NCBI GenBank assembly: GCA_030601885.1
Contig: JAUWAU010000002.1
Location: forward strand, 265,066 to 329,065
Source of the DNA: Armatimonadota bacterium
GTDB taxonomy: Bacteria; Armatimonadota; Zipacnadia; JAUWAU01
Length of the DNA stretch: 64,000 nt
Direction of reading: 5' to 3'
Below, one piece after another: positions 44,940-53,478 of the stretch; the stretch's first letter is position 1, and each line of letters begins with the position of its first letter. The notes below the pieces were generated by a model. It was not told the DNA's origin. It did no database searches and was given only the letters and a program-made list of their open reading frames with translations. A program made the position numbers and the translations under genes.

Positions 44940-44968
44940 TTGACTGCAGTGCGCTTGTGCCGTACACT
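44940..44968 (+). promoter_or_regulatory. Sigma70-like promoter before the first GT39 gene
   Basis: TTGACT (44940-44945), a 17-nt spacer and TACACT (44963-44968) lie in the 224-nt divergent gap between GT9 and GT39. The predicted transcript start is near 44975, with a leader of about 60 nt to GTG 45034. The rest of this gap holds no gene or palindrome. Confidence 0.55.
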
Positions 44969-45033
44969 ACCTCGCACGTCAACACGCGGCGCATCTGCGG
45001 AGGTTCCGCCCGCCGGGGAGCAGTCCGAGCACA

Positions 45034-46548
45034 GTGCCAGCGCACACAGATCATCCTCAAGTGGAAGAGACCTCGGGAGGCGCGGCCGCCGCAGCTCAGG
45101 CCGCCCGATGCCTCGTACCGGCCCTGATGGTCATTTGCTTCGCTCTGCGCTACTTCGCCAGCACCACGGCGCCGATGCCCTATGACGAAGCCATGCTGGT
45201 GAAGGCAACGGAAGAGATCTCCCTCAGGCCCGGCGCCGTGAACCTGCCGCTGCATGGGTACAACCATCCGCTCGCTCAGCTCTACTTCGCCAAGCTCGGG
45301 ACGCTCCTGCTGGGTCACAACCTGGTCGGCTTCCGCTTCATGAGCGTGGTGCTCGGGACCGCCGGCTGCTGGCTGATATTCGCCCTGGTGCGGCGCGCCT
45401 GGGGCGTGTGGCCGGCGGTATTCTCCCTCGCGCTGCTGTGCTTCAATGGCTTCCACATCGGCGTCTCTCGGTTCGCCCTGGAGCGAACGTACTTGTTCTT
45501 CGTGGCGCTCGCACTGTACCTGTTCTGGCGGGCCGTGCACGAGGAGCGCCCCGGCCTCTTCCTGGCGGCCGGCGCGGCTATCGGCGTCGGCGCGCTCACC
45601 TCCGAGCACAGCCTGTTCCTCCTGCCGATCTTCGCCATCTACCTGGCTCTGGACGGGGAGAAGCGGAAATGGTACGGGCGCTGGCAGACATACGCCGCCG
45701 TTGTGCTGGCCTTCGCCATCTTCACCCCCGAGATCTACTGGATGCTGACTAACCCGGGCGAGCCGGGCTTTGGCCAGGGAGCCACCCAGCTCGACACTGG
45801 CGACCAGATGACCCGCCTGCGTCCGGGGCGCCTCAGCGCCGCCCCGCTTGCGCTCTACATTCCGCCCCTCTACTACAAGTTCTCCGAGCGCCTGTCCGTG
45901 TACCCCGTGATGAGTTTGGCCGGAGGCCTCATGCTACTCGCCGGCGTGCTGCACGCAACGGTGACCAGGCAGGACTCCCTCAGCAAGCTGCTCCTGGTCC
46001 TGTTCTGGCTGATCTTCGCCGGGTTCACCTTCACGGCCGGCCCGTTGGGCGAATTCAAATGGGTAGCGATGACTCTCTTTGCGGCCGCGCCACTGGCCGG
46101 ACGCATGCTGTACCGTCTTTTCGAGCGTCAGGCGCTATACGGCGTGCTCGGCTGCATATCGCTGTTGTATATCGCTGCCTTCGGCATCTGGGTGGCGAAT
46201 CACTCCATCAACTGCTACTACTCGCCCCTCTGGCCGCCCTCCGACGCACAGGTCTCCACCTGCCGGGCGAAGCAGGACCTGTACGTCATTGTGCGGGAGG
46301 AGTGCGACTTCCCCTCGCTCATGGGCAGCCCGCTCTTTCCCGCGCGGTATCGAAGCTACTACGTGAAGCGCTACCTGCTCGCCATCTCGCTCCTATACAA
46401 CGACGACCTGCCGAACGAGGATCCTGCCGAGAAGCTCCCGCGCATGCTCGACGCGGTGCTCCGCATCGCGCCGGACGATCCGGAGGTACGAGCCTGGCAG
46501 CGGCGGGTCGAAGACCGTCACGGAGGTGTCCAGACCACTTGGCCGTAG
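45034..46548 (+). CDS. GT39-like polyprenyl-phosphate-sugar glycosyltransferase (1)
   Basis: 504 residues with about 10 transmembrane segments. The first loop has YFASTTAPMPYDEAMLVKA with the Asp-Glu pair typical of PMT/ArnT-type GT-C enzymes. GFRFMSVVLGTAGCWLIFALVRRAWG and LLCFNGFHIGVSRFALERTY are conserved GT39 helices. The C-terminal periplasmic part has EECDFPSLMGSPLFPARY. It transfers a sugar from a polyprenyl phosphate to a target outside the membrane. Start GTG 45034 is uncertain; GTG 45061 is an alternative with no better ribosome binding site. Its end overlaps the next paralogue by 10 nt. Confidence 0.82.
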   Translation: MPAHTDHPQVEETSGGAAAAAQAARCLVPALMVICFALRYFASTTAPMPYDEAMLVKATEEISLRPGAVNLPLHGYNHPLAQLYFAKLGTLLLGHNLVGFRFMSVVLGTAGCWLIFALVRRAWGVWPAVFSLALLCFNGFHIGVSRFALERTYLFFVALALYLFWRAVHEERPGLFLAAGAAIGVGALTSEHSLFLLPIFAIYLALDGEKRKWYGRWQTYAAVVLAFAIFTPEIYWMLTNPGEPGFGQGATQLDTGDQMTRLRPGRLSAAPLALYIPPLYYKFSERLSVYPVMSLAGGLMLLAGVLHATVTRQDSLSKLLLVLFWLIFAGFTFTAGPLGEFKWVAMTLFAAAPLAGRMLYRLFERQALYGVLGCISLLYIAAFGIWVANHSINCYYSPLWPPSDAQVSTCRAKQDLYVIVREECDFPSLMGSPLFPARYRSYYVKRYLLAISLLYNDDLPNEDPAEKLPRMLDAVLRIAPDDPEVRAWQRRVEDRHGGVQTTWP

Positions 46549-47999
46549 GCGCCCGCCCAGCCCACACGACTCCTTCGAGCGGCACGGTCAAGGCTGCCCG
46601 GGTGCTCGTTGCCGTTCTCATGGTGGTCTGCTTTGCGCTGCGGTACTATGCGGCCACGACGGTCCCCATGCCCTACGACGAGGCGCAGCTCGTCAGGCTG
46701 AGCGAGCGAATAGTGCTCACTCCGGGCGCGGTGAGCTTGCCGGTGCACGTGTACCCGCATCGGCATCTGGCGGGCCAGTTGTACTTGGGCAAGCTCGGGA
46801 CGTTGCTGCTGGGCCACAACCTGGTGGGATTCCGCTTCATGAGCGTTGTGCTGGGGACGGCGAGTAGCTGGATCATCTTCGCTCTCGTGCGACGAGCCTG
46901 GGGTTTCTGGCCGGCGCTGTTGTCGCTCGTCCTGCTGTGCTTCAACGGCTTCCACATCGGCGTCTCGAGGTTCGCCATCGAGCGAACGTATTTGTTCTTC
47001 TCGGTGCTGGGGATCTACCTCTTCTGGCGCGCGCTGCAGGACGATCGGCCTGGATTCATGATAGCAGCCGGCGCGGGGCTGGGGGCTGGCGCCCTGGTGT
47101 CAGAGCACACGCTCCTACTGTTGCCCGTCCTTGCCGCGTACCTGGCCCTAAGCAAGTCCAACCGCAGGTGGCTGACCCGATGGCAGACGTGGGCCGGTGT
47201 CCTGGCGGCGGTCGCGGTCTGCGTCCCCCTCGTTTACATGTACCTGCGAAACCCTGACCCGCAGAGCAGCCTGTACGATGACTATGGCGATCACGTGGAG
47301 CGGCTGGGCCGTTTTGGCCTCGGCTACGGCTCGTTGGCGCTCTACATTGCCCCGCTGTACTACAAGCTGTCCGATCGCATCTCCGTGTACCCGGTGATGA
47401 GCCTGGTGAGCGGCGCCCTACTTCTGGGTGCAGTGCTGCGCGCACATTTCGGCGCCAAGGATGAGCTCACCAGGCTGCTGCTCGTCATCTTCTGGGCGTT
47501 CGTCGGGGGCTTCAGCCTCTTCGCCAGCTCGCGACCGGAGTTCAAGTGGGCTGCCACGTCGATGTTCGCAGCGGTCCCGCTGGCCGGCCGGCTGCTGTGG
47601 GAGAGTTGGGTGCGCAGCACCCTATACGGGGCACTGTCGTGCCTGCCGCTCGTCTGCATCGCGGGGTTCGGCATCTGGGTAGCCAGCGCGTCCCACAATT
47701 GCTATTACTCGCCGCTCATTCGTCCGGCCCAGGAGAGGATCACCGACCAAGCCCTCAAGCACGGGCTGTACACGGTCATGTGGGAGGACTACAACTTCGC
47801 CGACCTCACCGGCAGCCCATTCTTCCCGGCGCGTTACAAGGAGTATTACTTCCATCGATATATTACGTACGCGTATTACTACGCGAGTGACGATATCAAG
47901 CTCGCGCGTCTTCTACTGGAGCGGGCGGCGCAGATTCATCCGGATCACCCGAGGGTGGGTCACCTAATGAAGCTGCTGGGGCAGCGCAGTGATCCGTGA
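46539..47999 (+). CDS. GT39-like polyprenyl-phosphate-sugar glycosyltransferase (2)
   Basis: 486 residues, a close paralogue of the upstream gene (YYAATTVPMPYDEAQLVRL, GFRFMSVVLGTASSWIIFALVRRAWG, LLCFNGFHIGVSRFAIERTY). About 10 transmembrane segments. TTG 46539 was chosen because GGAGGTG lies upstream with about 10-nt spacing and it overlaps the previous stop, implying coupling; the frame is open much further upstream but only as antisense/out-of-phase reading of the first gene. The last codons lie inside a type B heptad hairpin. Confidence 0.82.
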   Translation: MAVGARPAHTTPSSGTVKAARVLVAVLMVVCFALRYYAATTVPMPYDEAQLVRLSERIVLTPGAVSLPVHVYPHRHLAGQLYLGKLGTLLLGHNLVGFRFMSVVLGTASSWIIFALVRRAWGFWPALLSLVLLCFNGFHIGVSRFAIERTYLFFSVLGIYLFWRALQDDRPGFMIAAGAGLGAGALVSEHTLLLLPVLAAYLALSKSNRRWLTRWQTWAGVLAAVAVCVPLVYMYLRNPDPQSSLYDDYGDHVERLGRFGLGYGSLALYIAPLYYKLSDRISVYPVMSLVSGALLLGAVLRAHFGAKDELTRLLLVIFWAFVGGFSLFASSRPEFKWAATSMFAAVPLAGRLLWESWVRSTLYGALSCLPLVCIAGFGIWVASASHNCYYSPLIRPAQERITDQALKHGLYTVMWEDYNFADLTGSPFFPARYKEYYFHRYITYAYYYASDDIKLARLLLERAAQIHPDHPRVGHLMKLLGQRSDP

Positions 48000-48056
48000 T
48001 CACTGGGCGAGGTCCGGTGACGGTCCGGCCACTACATGCGGCCCACCGACCACTGC
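47986..48056. repeat. Heptad palindrome, type B (short hairpin copy)
   Basis: CGCAGTGATCCGTG at 47986-47999 is complementary, with two mismatches, to CACCGACCACTGCG at 48043-48056. The left arm contains AGTGATC and CGTGATC heptads and includes the stop codon of the second GT39 gene. The next 170 nt (48060-48230) contain no convincing gene; a Lys/Arg-rich reading is possible but unsupported. Confidence 0.65.
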
Positions 48057-48234
48057 GCACAAAAGTCGAGTCGCGACGACTGCGGAAGCGTCGGCTCCGC
48101 CACAAAAGCGGGAAACGGACGGGCCGTAAATGGCGTTGGAGGCTACAACAAGGTAGTGCCCAAGCCCGTGCGAAAGCGCGCGGGGCCGCAGATTGCCCGC
48201 ACATCTCCCGTGGGCCGTAGCCGGCGGCCTCATT

Positions 48235-48269
48235 ACTGATCACTGACCACTCATCACCGACCACTGCGG
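48235..48269. repeat. Heptad tract, type B right arm
   Basis: Five units in perfect 7-bp register: ACTGATC, ACTGACC, ACTCATC, ACCGACC, ACTGCGG. It ends 16 nt before ATG 48286, followed by the ribosome binding site. The left arm at 47988 is about 240 nt away. Confidence 0.8.
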
Positions 48270-48285
48270 TGTCCGGAGATCGGCT

Positions 48286-49833
48286 ATGCGTGTCACCTTC
48301 GTTCATCTCGGACGAGAGAACGTAGGCATTGAGTATCTCTCGTCGGTGTTGAAGCAGGCGGGGCATCAGGTGTGCCTGGCCTACGATCCAGGACTGTTCG
48401 GACCGAACGACAACGTGCTGTACATTCCCTGGCTGGAGCGGGTCTTCAGCCAGGAGCGGCAAATCCTCCGCAAGGTCGTTCGCTCCAATCCCGACCTCAT
48501 CGCGCTCTCCGTCTACACAAACACCTACCAATGGGCGCGCCACATGGCGAAGAAGCTCCGCGAGCACGTGGATGCACCCATCGTCCTCGGTGGCATCCAC
48601 CCCACGCTCGTGCCCGACGAGGTGATGAAGGATCGCTTCGTGGACTTCGCAATCGTGGGCGAAGGCGAGGAAGCGCTGCTGGAGCTGGTGGAGCGCGGCC
48701 GGAAGAGCTGCGGCGACATTCGCAACCTGTGGTATCGGGAGAACGGCGAAGTCAAGGGCAACCCGCCACGACCGCCTATTGAGGATCTGGATGCGCTGCC
48801 GATGCCCGACAAAGGGCTCTTCGAACGGGACGTGAACTTCGGCGACGACTACCTCATCCTAACCGCCCGCGGCTGCCGCTTTAGCTGCAGCTACTGCTGT
48901 GAGAGCTTCATGAACCGCCTGTACAAGGGCCGCTACTTCCGCCGGCGGGGCGTAGACTCGGTGATGCACGAGTTGGCGATCATGCGGGATCGATACCGGT
49001 ACCGGGAGGTCATGTTCAACGACTCGATCTTCTTCACCGATAAAGAGTGGCTCGCGGAGGTACTCACCCGGTTCAGGGACGAGATCGGGGTGCCGTTCCG
49101 GTGTTTCGGGCAGTCGCGATACCTTGACGAGGACATCGCGCGGATGCTGAAGAATGCCGGATGCTACGCCATCGAGTTCGGCGTGCAGACGACCAACGAT
49201 GCCATTCGCCGGCGCGTGCTGAGCCGGGGAGACACGATGGAGCACGTACGGCGCGCCGTTGCTATATGCGATGAGCTCGGTATACCGTACGACATTGACC
49301 ACATGTTCGGCCTCCCGGACGAGACAGAGCCGGATCACCTCGACGCGGCGAGGTTCTATTCAGGGCTCAAGTGCCTGAACAGGCTCAAATGCCACAACCT
49401 GACCTACTTCCCCAACTTGCGCATCACCGACATAGCGCACCAACGCGGCATTCTGGACGAGGAGGATCTGGAGGACATTCGCACGGGGCAAGTCGGAGAC
49501 TTCTTCCACGTGGACTCCATAGGGGACGAGGAGCTGCGGCGCTTGAACCGCAGCGTCCAAGTGTTGTATAAGATACTGCCGCTGCTGCCGCCGCGTTGGC
49601 TGGAGTACCTGCTGGCCGATGGGCGGCACCGGAAGCTGCGCCGCATCCCGGGCCCTCTCGTTGTCCTCGCGCAGATATTGGTGGCCATCAAGAATCGGGA
49701 CTATCGCTACCTGGTGTATCTCAAATACTATCCACTGCGGATTCGTCGGACCATATTCTCCGGTCGCGACGCCCTGACCGGGCATCCGCCCGCGCCTGCC
49801 GAGGCGGAAACTGGCGTACAGACAGCCAAATGA
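48286..49833 (+). CDS. B12-binding radical SAM protein (1)
   Basis: 515 residues. A cobalamin-binding Rossmann domain (about 1-135; SSVLKQAGHQVCLAYDP, IVLGGIHPTLVPDE) is followed by a radical SAM barrel with GCRFSCSYC (C197, C201, C204), the CX3CX2C site for the [4Fe-4S] cluster. VMHELAIMRDRYRYREVMFNDSIFF and AIEFGVQTTNDAIRRRVLSRG are barrel motifs. Class B radical SAM enzymes methylate or ring-contract unactivated carbons. It overlaps the DUF362 gene by 4 nt (ATGA). The target may be an envelope lipid or glycan. Confidence 0.9.
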   Translation: MRVTFVHLGRENVGIEYLSSVLKQAGHQVCLAYDPGLFGPNDNVLYIPWLERVFSQERQILRKVVRSNPDLIALSVYTNTYQWARHMAKKLREHVDAPIVLGGIHPTLVPDEVMKDRFVDFAIVGEGEEALLELVERGRKSCGDIRNLWYRENGEVKGNPPRPPIEDLDALPMPDKGLFERDVNFGDDYLILTARGCRFSCSYCCESFMNRLYKGRYFRRRGVDSVMHELAIMRDRYRYREVMFNDSIFFTDKEWLAEVLTRFRDEIGVPFRCFGQSRYLDEDIARMLKNAGCYAIEFGVQTTNDAIRRRVLSRGDTMEHVRRAVAICDELGIPYDIDHMFGLPDETEPDHLDAARFYSGLKCLNRLKCHNLTYFPNLRITDIAHQRGILDEEDLEDIRTGQVGDFFHVDSIGDEELRRLNRSVQVLYKILPLLPPRWLEYLLADGRHRKLRRIPGPLVVLAQILVAIKNRDYRYLVYLKYYPLRIRRTIFSGRDALTGHPPAPAEAETGVQTAK

Positions 49834-50990
49834 CCCGGGAAAACGCCAAATCAACCGTTGCCGTGAGGGAGTGCGCCGGCTACGACGGTGTGGCCGAGGC
49901 CGTCGCTGCGGCCCTCGCCGATATCAGGCAGCTTGAGACCTTCCGCGGCAAGCGGACGTTGCTCAAGGTGAACCTCATGCGTGCAACGCCGCCGGAGCAA
50001 GCGCGGACGACGCATCCGGAGCTGCTCCGCGCGATGATCCGAATCGTCAAGGAGCACGGCGGGACGCCGCTGGTAGCAGAGTCAGCCGGCATCATCGGCT
50101 TTACCGAGGAGTGCTTCGAGGCCTCGGGACTGGGTGCCGTGGTACAACAGGAGGAGGCAGAGCTCGTCAACCTCGACGCCCAAGACATGCGCCGGGTGGC
50201 GATCGACGGCAAGGAGCTGAGGTCCGCCTACCTCCCCGCTATCTTGTGGGAATGCGACGTTCTCGTCACGCTCCCGAAGCTCAAGACGCATACGCTCACC
50301 ACCTTCACCGGCGCGTTGAAGAACCAGGTGGGGCTGCTGCCGGGCGGATCAAAGTGTGCCATTCACCGCACCGCCTCAACGCCGGCGCGGCTCGGCGAGG
50401 CGGTGGCGGACATCAACGCGGCAGTGCCGTTTCACCTTGGGGTCATGGACGGAGTGGTGGGGCTCGAAGGTGGAGGCAGCGTCAAGGGGAAACCCGTTGC
50501 GTGTGGGATCGTAGGGGCGAGCACTGACTTGGTGGCGCTGGACGCCGTATGTTGTGCCCTCGTTGGGATCGCTCCGGAGGAGGTCCCGACGACGGTGGCT
50601 GCCGCCGCTCGGGGCATTGGCCGGGGCACGCTGGCTGACATCCGGGTCATCGGCCGTCAGCCGACGGAGCCGGTGGCGAGCTTCGCGCGACCGGGCCCGG
50701 AGCCGAAGCGGAATCCGCTGGTGGCGAAGGCCGTCTATCGACTGCGCGAGCAAGCGCTCTGGCCTGCGGTCGTGCGTTCCGAGTGCCGGCAGTGCGGGAC
50801 GTGCGCTGAGGTGTGCCCGGTGGATGCCATCACGCTGGATCCGTGGCCAACGGTGGCACGGAGCTGCATCTACTGCTTCGCATGCCGCGAGCGATGTCCG
50901 GCGGGAGCAATGAGGCTGTCGTGCAAGTGGTATCTGAGATCCGCGTTCCGGGGCCGAGCCAAGGAACTGCCGCTGCGGCATATGCTATAG
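49830..50990 (+). CDS. DUF362 protein with C-terminal 2x[4Fe-4S] ferredoxin domain
   Basis: 386 residues. The DUF362 domain (about 10-290) has LLKVNLMRATPPEQARTTHPEL, KEHGGTPLVAESAG, LPKLKTHTLTTFTGALKNQVG and LGVMDGVVGLEGGG. The C-terminus has two cluster motifs, CRQCGTCAEVCP and CIYCFACRERCP, followed by a Cys/Lys tail. It probably serves as an electron-transfer partner for radical SAM enzymes. ATG 49830 overlaps the upstream stop in ATGA. Its stop codon (50988-50990) lies inside a type B heptad arm. Confidence 0.88.
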   Translation: MTRENAKSTVAVRECAGYDGVAEAVAAALADIRQLETFRGKRTLLKVNLMRATPPEQARTTHPELLRAMIRIVKEHGGTPLVAESAGIIGFTEECFEASGLGAVVQQEEAELVNLDAQDMRRVAIDGKELRSAYLPAILWECDVLVTLPKLKTHTLTTFTGALKNQVGLLPGGSKCAIHRTASTPARLGEAVADINAAVPFHLGVMDGVVGLEGGGSVKGKPVACGIVGASTDLVALDAVCCALVGIAPEEVPTTVAAAARGIGRGTLADIRVIGRQPTEPVASFARPGPEPKRNPLVAKAVYRLREQALWPAVVRSECRQCGTCAEVCPVDAITLDPWPTVARSCIYCFACRERCPAGAMRLSCKWYLRSAFRGRAKELPLRHML

Positions 50991-51090
50991 TGGTTAGTGG
51001 GTAGTGGTCAGTAATCACAACGACCGGCCTGACGGGCCGGCCACCTGCGGGACGCTCTGGGAACTGACCACCGGCCACTAACCACTGCGG
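50989..51090. repeat. Heptad palindrome, type B (symmetric copy)
   Basis: Left arm AGTGGTT, AGTGGGT, AGTGGTC, AGTAATC (50989-51016); right arm ACTGACC, ACCGGCC, ACTAACC, ACTGCGG (51063-51090). AGTGGTTAGTGG pairs perfectly with CCACTAACCACT. The 46-nt centre has its own GGCC-rich hairpin. It fills the gap between the DUF362 gene and the radical SAM gene. Confidence 0.85.
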
Positions 51091-51115
51091 TGGCCGAGCA
51101 CGAAGAGGGCTGGCA

Positions 51116-52102
51116 TTGAGTTTGCGTTCTGCTGTTCCCTTTGCCAAGGCATTCTTGAAGGCCAAGCTGTTTCGCCGGCGGACGCCGCTGATTGTGAGCT
51201 GGCTCGTGACTCGCCGGTGCAACTACCGGTGCGGCTATTGCGACTCCTGGCGCACGCCGGGGCCGGAGTTGAACACGGAGCAGGTCTGCGACCTCATCGA
51301 TGAGTTCGCTCGCGAGGGGACGCGACAGATCATCTTCACCGGTGGTGAGCCGCTCGTCAAGGAGGGCATCGAGCGGATCATCGAGCGCTGCGCGGAGCAA
51401 GAGATCCGCGTGGGCATCAACTCCAATGGCGCGCTCGTCCCCCAGAAGCTCCCCGACCTCGACGGTCTCCGCACGTTGACGCTCAGCCTCGACGGTCCGG
51501 AGACGGTGCAGGATAAGCTGCGAGGCCAGGGCTGCTTCCGTCACGTGATGAACGCAATAGAGGCCGCCCAGTCGCGGAACCTCCGTCTGCGCCTACTGAC
51601 CGTTCTGTCCTCCGAGAACCTGGATCAAGTGCCGTTCGTCCTGGAGACGGCGCGTTCCGTCGGAGGACGCGTCTTCTTTCAACCGGCGACGGAGCAAGTG
51701 CTGCGGGGCGAGCACGTCAACCCCTACACCCCGGACCGGGCGGCCTACAAGAAAGTCCTGGACGACCTCATCGCCGAGAAGCGGTCGGGACAGCACAGCA
51801 CTGCCATTGCCCATTCGCTCACCGGCCTGCAATACTTGCGTAATTGGCCGGAGGACTGCCCCATCCCGTGCGCCGGCGGGTTGCTGTTTTGCCGCGTCAC
51901 TCCGACCGCGAACCTGAAGATCTGCGGCCAAACTGATCTCCCACCGGGCGACAACAACTGCGCGCTGCTCGGCGTGCGGAAGGCTTTCGAAGCTATCCCG
52001 CTTATCACCTGTGACCACTGCTGGTGCGCCTCGCGTCTCGAGGTGAACCAGTTGATGATGCTGAGGGTGGACGTGGCGCGGAACCTGCTGGCGCTAGAGT
52101 AA
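51116..52102 (+). CDS. Radical SAM protein with SPASM-like Cys-rich C-terminus
   Basis: 328 residues. RRCNYRCGYC supplies C35, C39 and C42. IIFTGGEPLVKEGIERII is the GGEP SAM-binding motif, LTLSLDGPETVQDKLRG the beta-4 motif. The C-terminal third has CPIPCAGGLLFC, KICGQ and ITCDHCWCAS, a set of cysteines for auxiliary Fe-S clusters as in MoaA/PqqE-like SPASM proteins. TTG 51116 starts after GAGGG with about 5-nt spacing. The gene sits with the DUF362 ferredoxin, a plausible reductant. The substrate is unknown. Confidence 0.86.
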   Translation: MSLRSAVPFAKAFLKAKLFRRRTPLIVSWLVTRRCNYRCGYCDSWRTPGPELNTEQVCDLIDEFAREGTRQIIFTGGEPLVKEGIERIIERCAEQEIRVGINSNGALVPQKLPDLDGLRTLTLSLDGPETVQDKLRGQGCFRHVMNAIEAAQSRNLRLRLLTVLSSENLDQVPFVLETARSVGGRVFFQPATEQVLRGEHVNPYTPDRAAYKKVLDDLIAEKRSGQHSTAIAHSLTGLQYLRNWPEDCPIPCAGGLLFCRVTPTANLKICGQTDLPPGDNNCALLGVRKAFEAIPLITCDHCWCASRLEVNQLMMLRVDVARNLLALE

Positions 52103-52136
52103 GTGGCCAGTGGTCAGTGGGGAGTGGGCAGCGCGC
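52102..52136. repeat. Heptad tract, type B half element
   Basis: AGTGGCC, AGTGGTC, AGTGGGG, AGTGGGC, AGCGCGC run in 7-bp register from the last base of the radical SAM stop codon. No matching right arm is seen before ATG 52191, so this looks like a decayed or incomplete copy. Confidence 0.7.
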
Positions 52137-52190
52137 CGCTCGGCATTGACGGGTGATGTGGGGAGCCACAGCCGAGCCGTGGGCGCTGCG

Positions 52191-53270
52191 ATGGAACAGG
52201 ACACGCAGTTGACCGCAGAGGACCTCACAACCGAGGCGGCTGTGCGTCCGGAGCCTCCGACGCTTCGGCGACGCGCCAAGTGGGTCGCGGCGTTGGCCGT
52301 GACCGTGGGCATCTTCGTCGTCTTGCTGCTCAAGATCGACGTGAGAAGCGTTGGCGACGCGCTGCAGGCCACCCGGCTGATGCCGCTGCTGGCCGCCGCG
52401 GCGTTGTCCATCATCATCAAAGTGTTCCTTGGCGCCGACAAGTGGCGCCGGATCCTCGCCGCCCTCTCCTGCCGCGTGTCGCTCGTCGAGGCGACGTTCA
52501 TTCGGACCGCCAACGGGCCGCTGCGAACCATCTCACCGGCCAAGTCCGGGACGCTGCTGGCAGCGGTGTATCTCCAGCGATACTGCGGCCTGCCATTTGC
52601 CAAGGGCGTCAGCTCCCTGCTGCTCGAGCGGCTGCAGAACCTCGCGGTGCTCCTCGTCTTCGTCGTCTTGGGGCCGATGCTCTTCCGTGCCGCGGCGCCA
52701 GCGCAATTGAATCACCTTTTCTCCGGCCGCGCCTTGCTCGTGTCCGGCTGTGTCTTGGCGGCCCTGGGCATTCTCTACGTCTTCCGCCGGCCGCTCTATG
52801 CGCTGGTGGCCCGTATGAGCGTGAAGATCGCCAACACCATACGCGACCTGGCGAGCTGCTTTCACGAGGTCCGAGCGGGGCAGCAGGCCGGGCTGCTGCT
52901 GTATGCGGCCATCGGGCAGGTGGGCGAGATCGCCATGGGCTACCTCATTTTCCGAGCCGTCGGCGTCGCGGTGCCCTTTGGCACCGTTTTTGTCGGCCTC
53001 GCCCTCATCGTCATCATCAGCAACATCCCGATCACCGTGGCCGGCCTCGGTACGCGCGAGGCCGCGTTGGTCATCCTGTTCGCGTCCTACGGGACCGAAC
53101 CGATGCTCTTGACGGTCGGCATCCTGATCTCCGCCATCGGCTACATGCTCCCCGTTGTCATTGGCATCCCCCTGCTGGGCCCGTTCGTGCGGCGACTGAC
53201 GGCGAGGGCACCGGCGAGGCGGCCCTCATCCTCCTGTTCGCCTCTTACGCCGAAACGCCCATGCTTCTGA
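52191..53270 (+). CDS. UPF0104 / LPG-synthase transmembrane-domain flippase-like protein
   Basis: 359 residues with about 8 transmembrane helices. KVFLGADKWRRILAAL, RTISPAKSGTLLAAVYL and LLLERLQNLAVLLVFVV match the conserved membrane half of MprF-type and AglD-type proteins. IPITVAGLGTREAALVILFASYG is the C-terminal signature GLGxREA. It probably moves or recognises polyprenyl-linked sugars together with the GT2/GT39 genes. ATG 52191 starts the basic N-terminus; no strong ribosome binding site is seen. Its last 25 residues (TARAPARRPSSSCSP) read out of phase through a repeated paralogue fragment. Confidence 0.82.
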   Translation: MEQDTQLTAEDLTTEAAVRPEPPTLRRRAKWVAALAVTVGIFVVLLLKIDVRSVGDALQATRLMPLLAAAALSIIIKVFLGADKWRRILAALSCRVSLVEATFIRTANGPLRTISPAKSGTLLAAVYLQRYCGLPFAKGVSSLLLERLQNLAVLLVFVVLGPMLFRAAAPAQLNHLFSGRALLVSGCVLAALGILYVFRRPLYALVARMSVKIANTIRDLASCFHEVRAGQQAGLLLYAAIGQVGEIAMGYLIFRAVGVAVPFGTVFVGLALIVIISNIPITVAGLGTREAALVILFASYGTEPMLLTVGILISAIGYMLPVVIGIPLLGPFVRRLTARAPARRPSSSCSPLTPKRPCF

Positions 53271-53360
53271 CGGTCGGTATCCTCATCACCGCGATCAGCT
53301 ACATCCTCCCCCTATTGACCGGCGTACCGCTGCTGGGCTCGTATTTGCAGCGCGTGCCTT
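53213..53360 (+). pseudogene. Partial duplicate of the UPF0104 gene 3' end
   Basis: In the +2 frame this stretch encodes GEAALILLFASYAETPMLL, then TVGILITAISYILPLL and TGVPLLGSYLQR. These match the C-terminal part of the intact gene (REAALVILFASYGTEPMLL, TVGILISAIGYMLPVV, IGIPLLGPFVRRL at 53060-53200). The DNA is similar but not identical, so the fragment comes from a diverged paralogue and not a recent slip. The frame then runs through a CAGGCT/AGCCTG stem (about 53380-53400) and ends inside a REP element. Confidence 0.75.
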
Positions 53361-53478
53361 TGCCTTCTCTGGGAGCGCAGGCTTCCCAGCCTGCAGCCTT
53401 TCCTCGAAGCCAGCCCACCCGGGCCACTGACAACACTGCGCTCCCCGCGTGGATGGAGGAGACTGGGGTTCCGGACCT

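Noticed and set aside
48036..48239. Small Lys/Arg-rich reading frames between the GT39 and radical SAM genes
   Set aside because: No ribosome binding site or recognisable motif, and both ends fall in heptad repeats.
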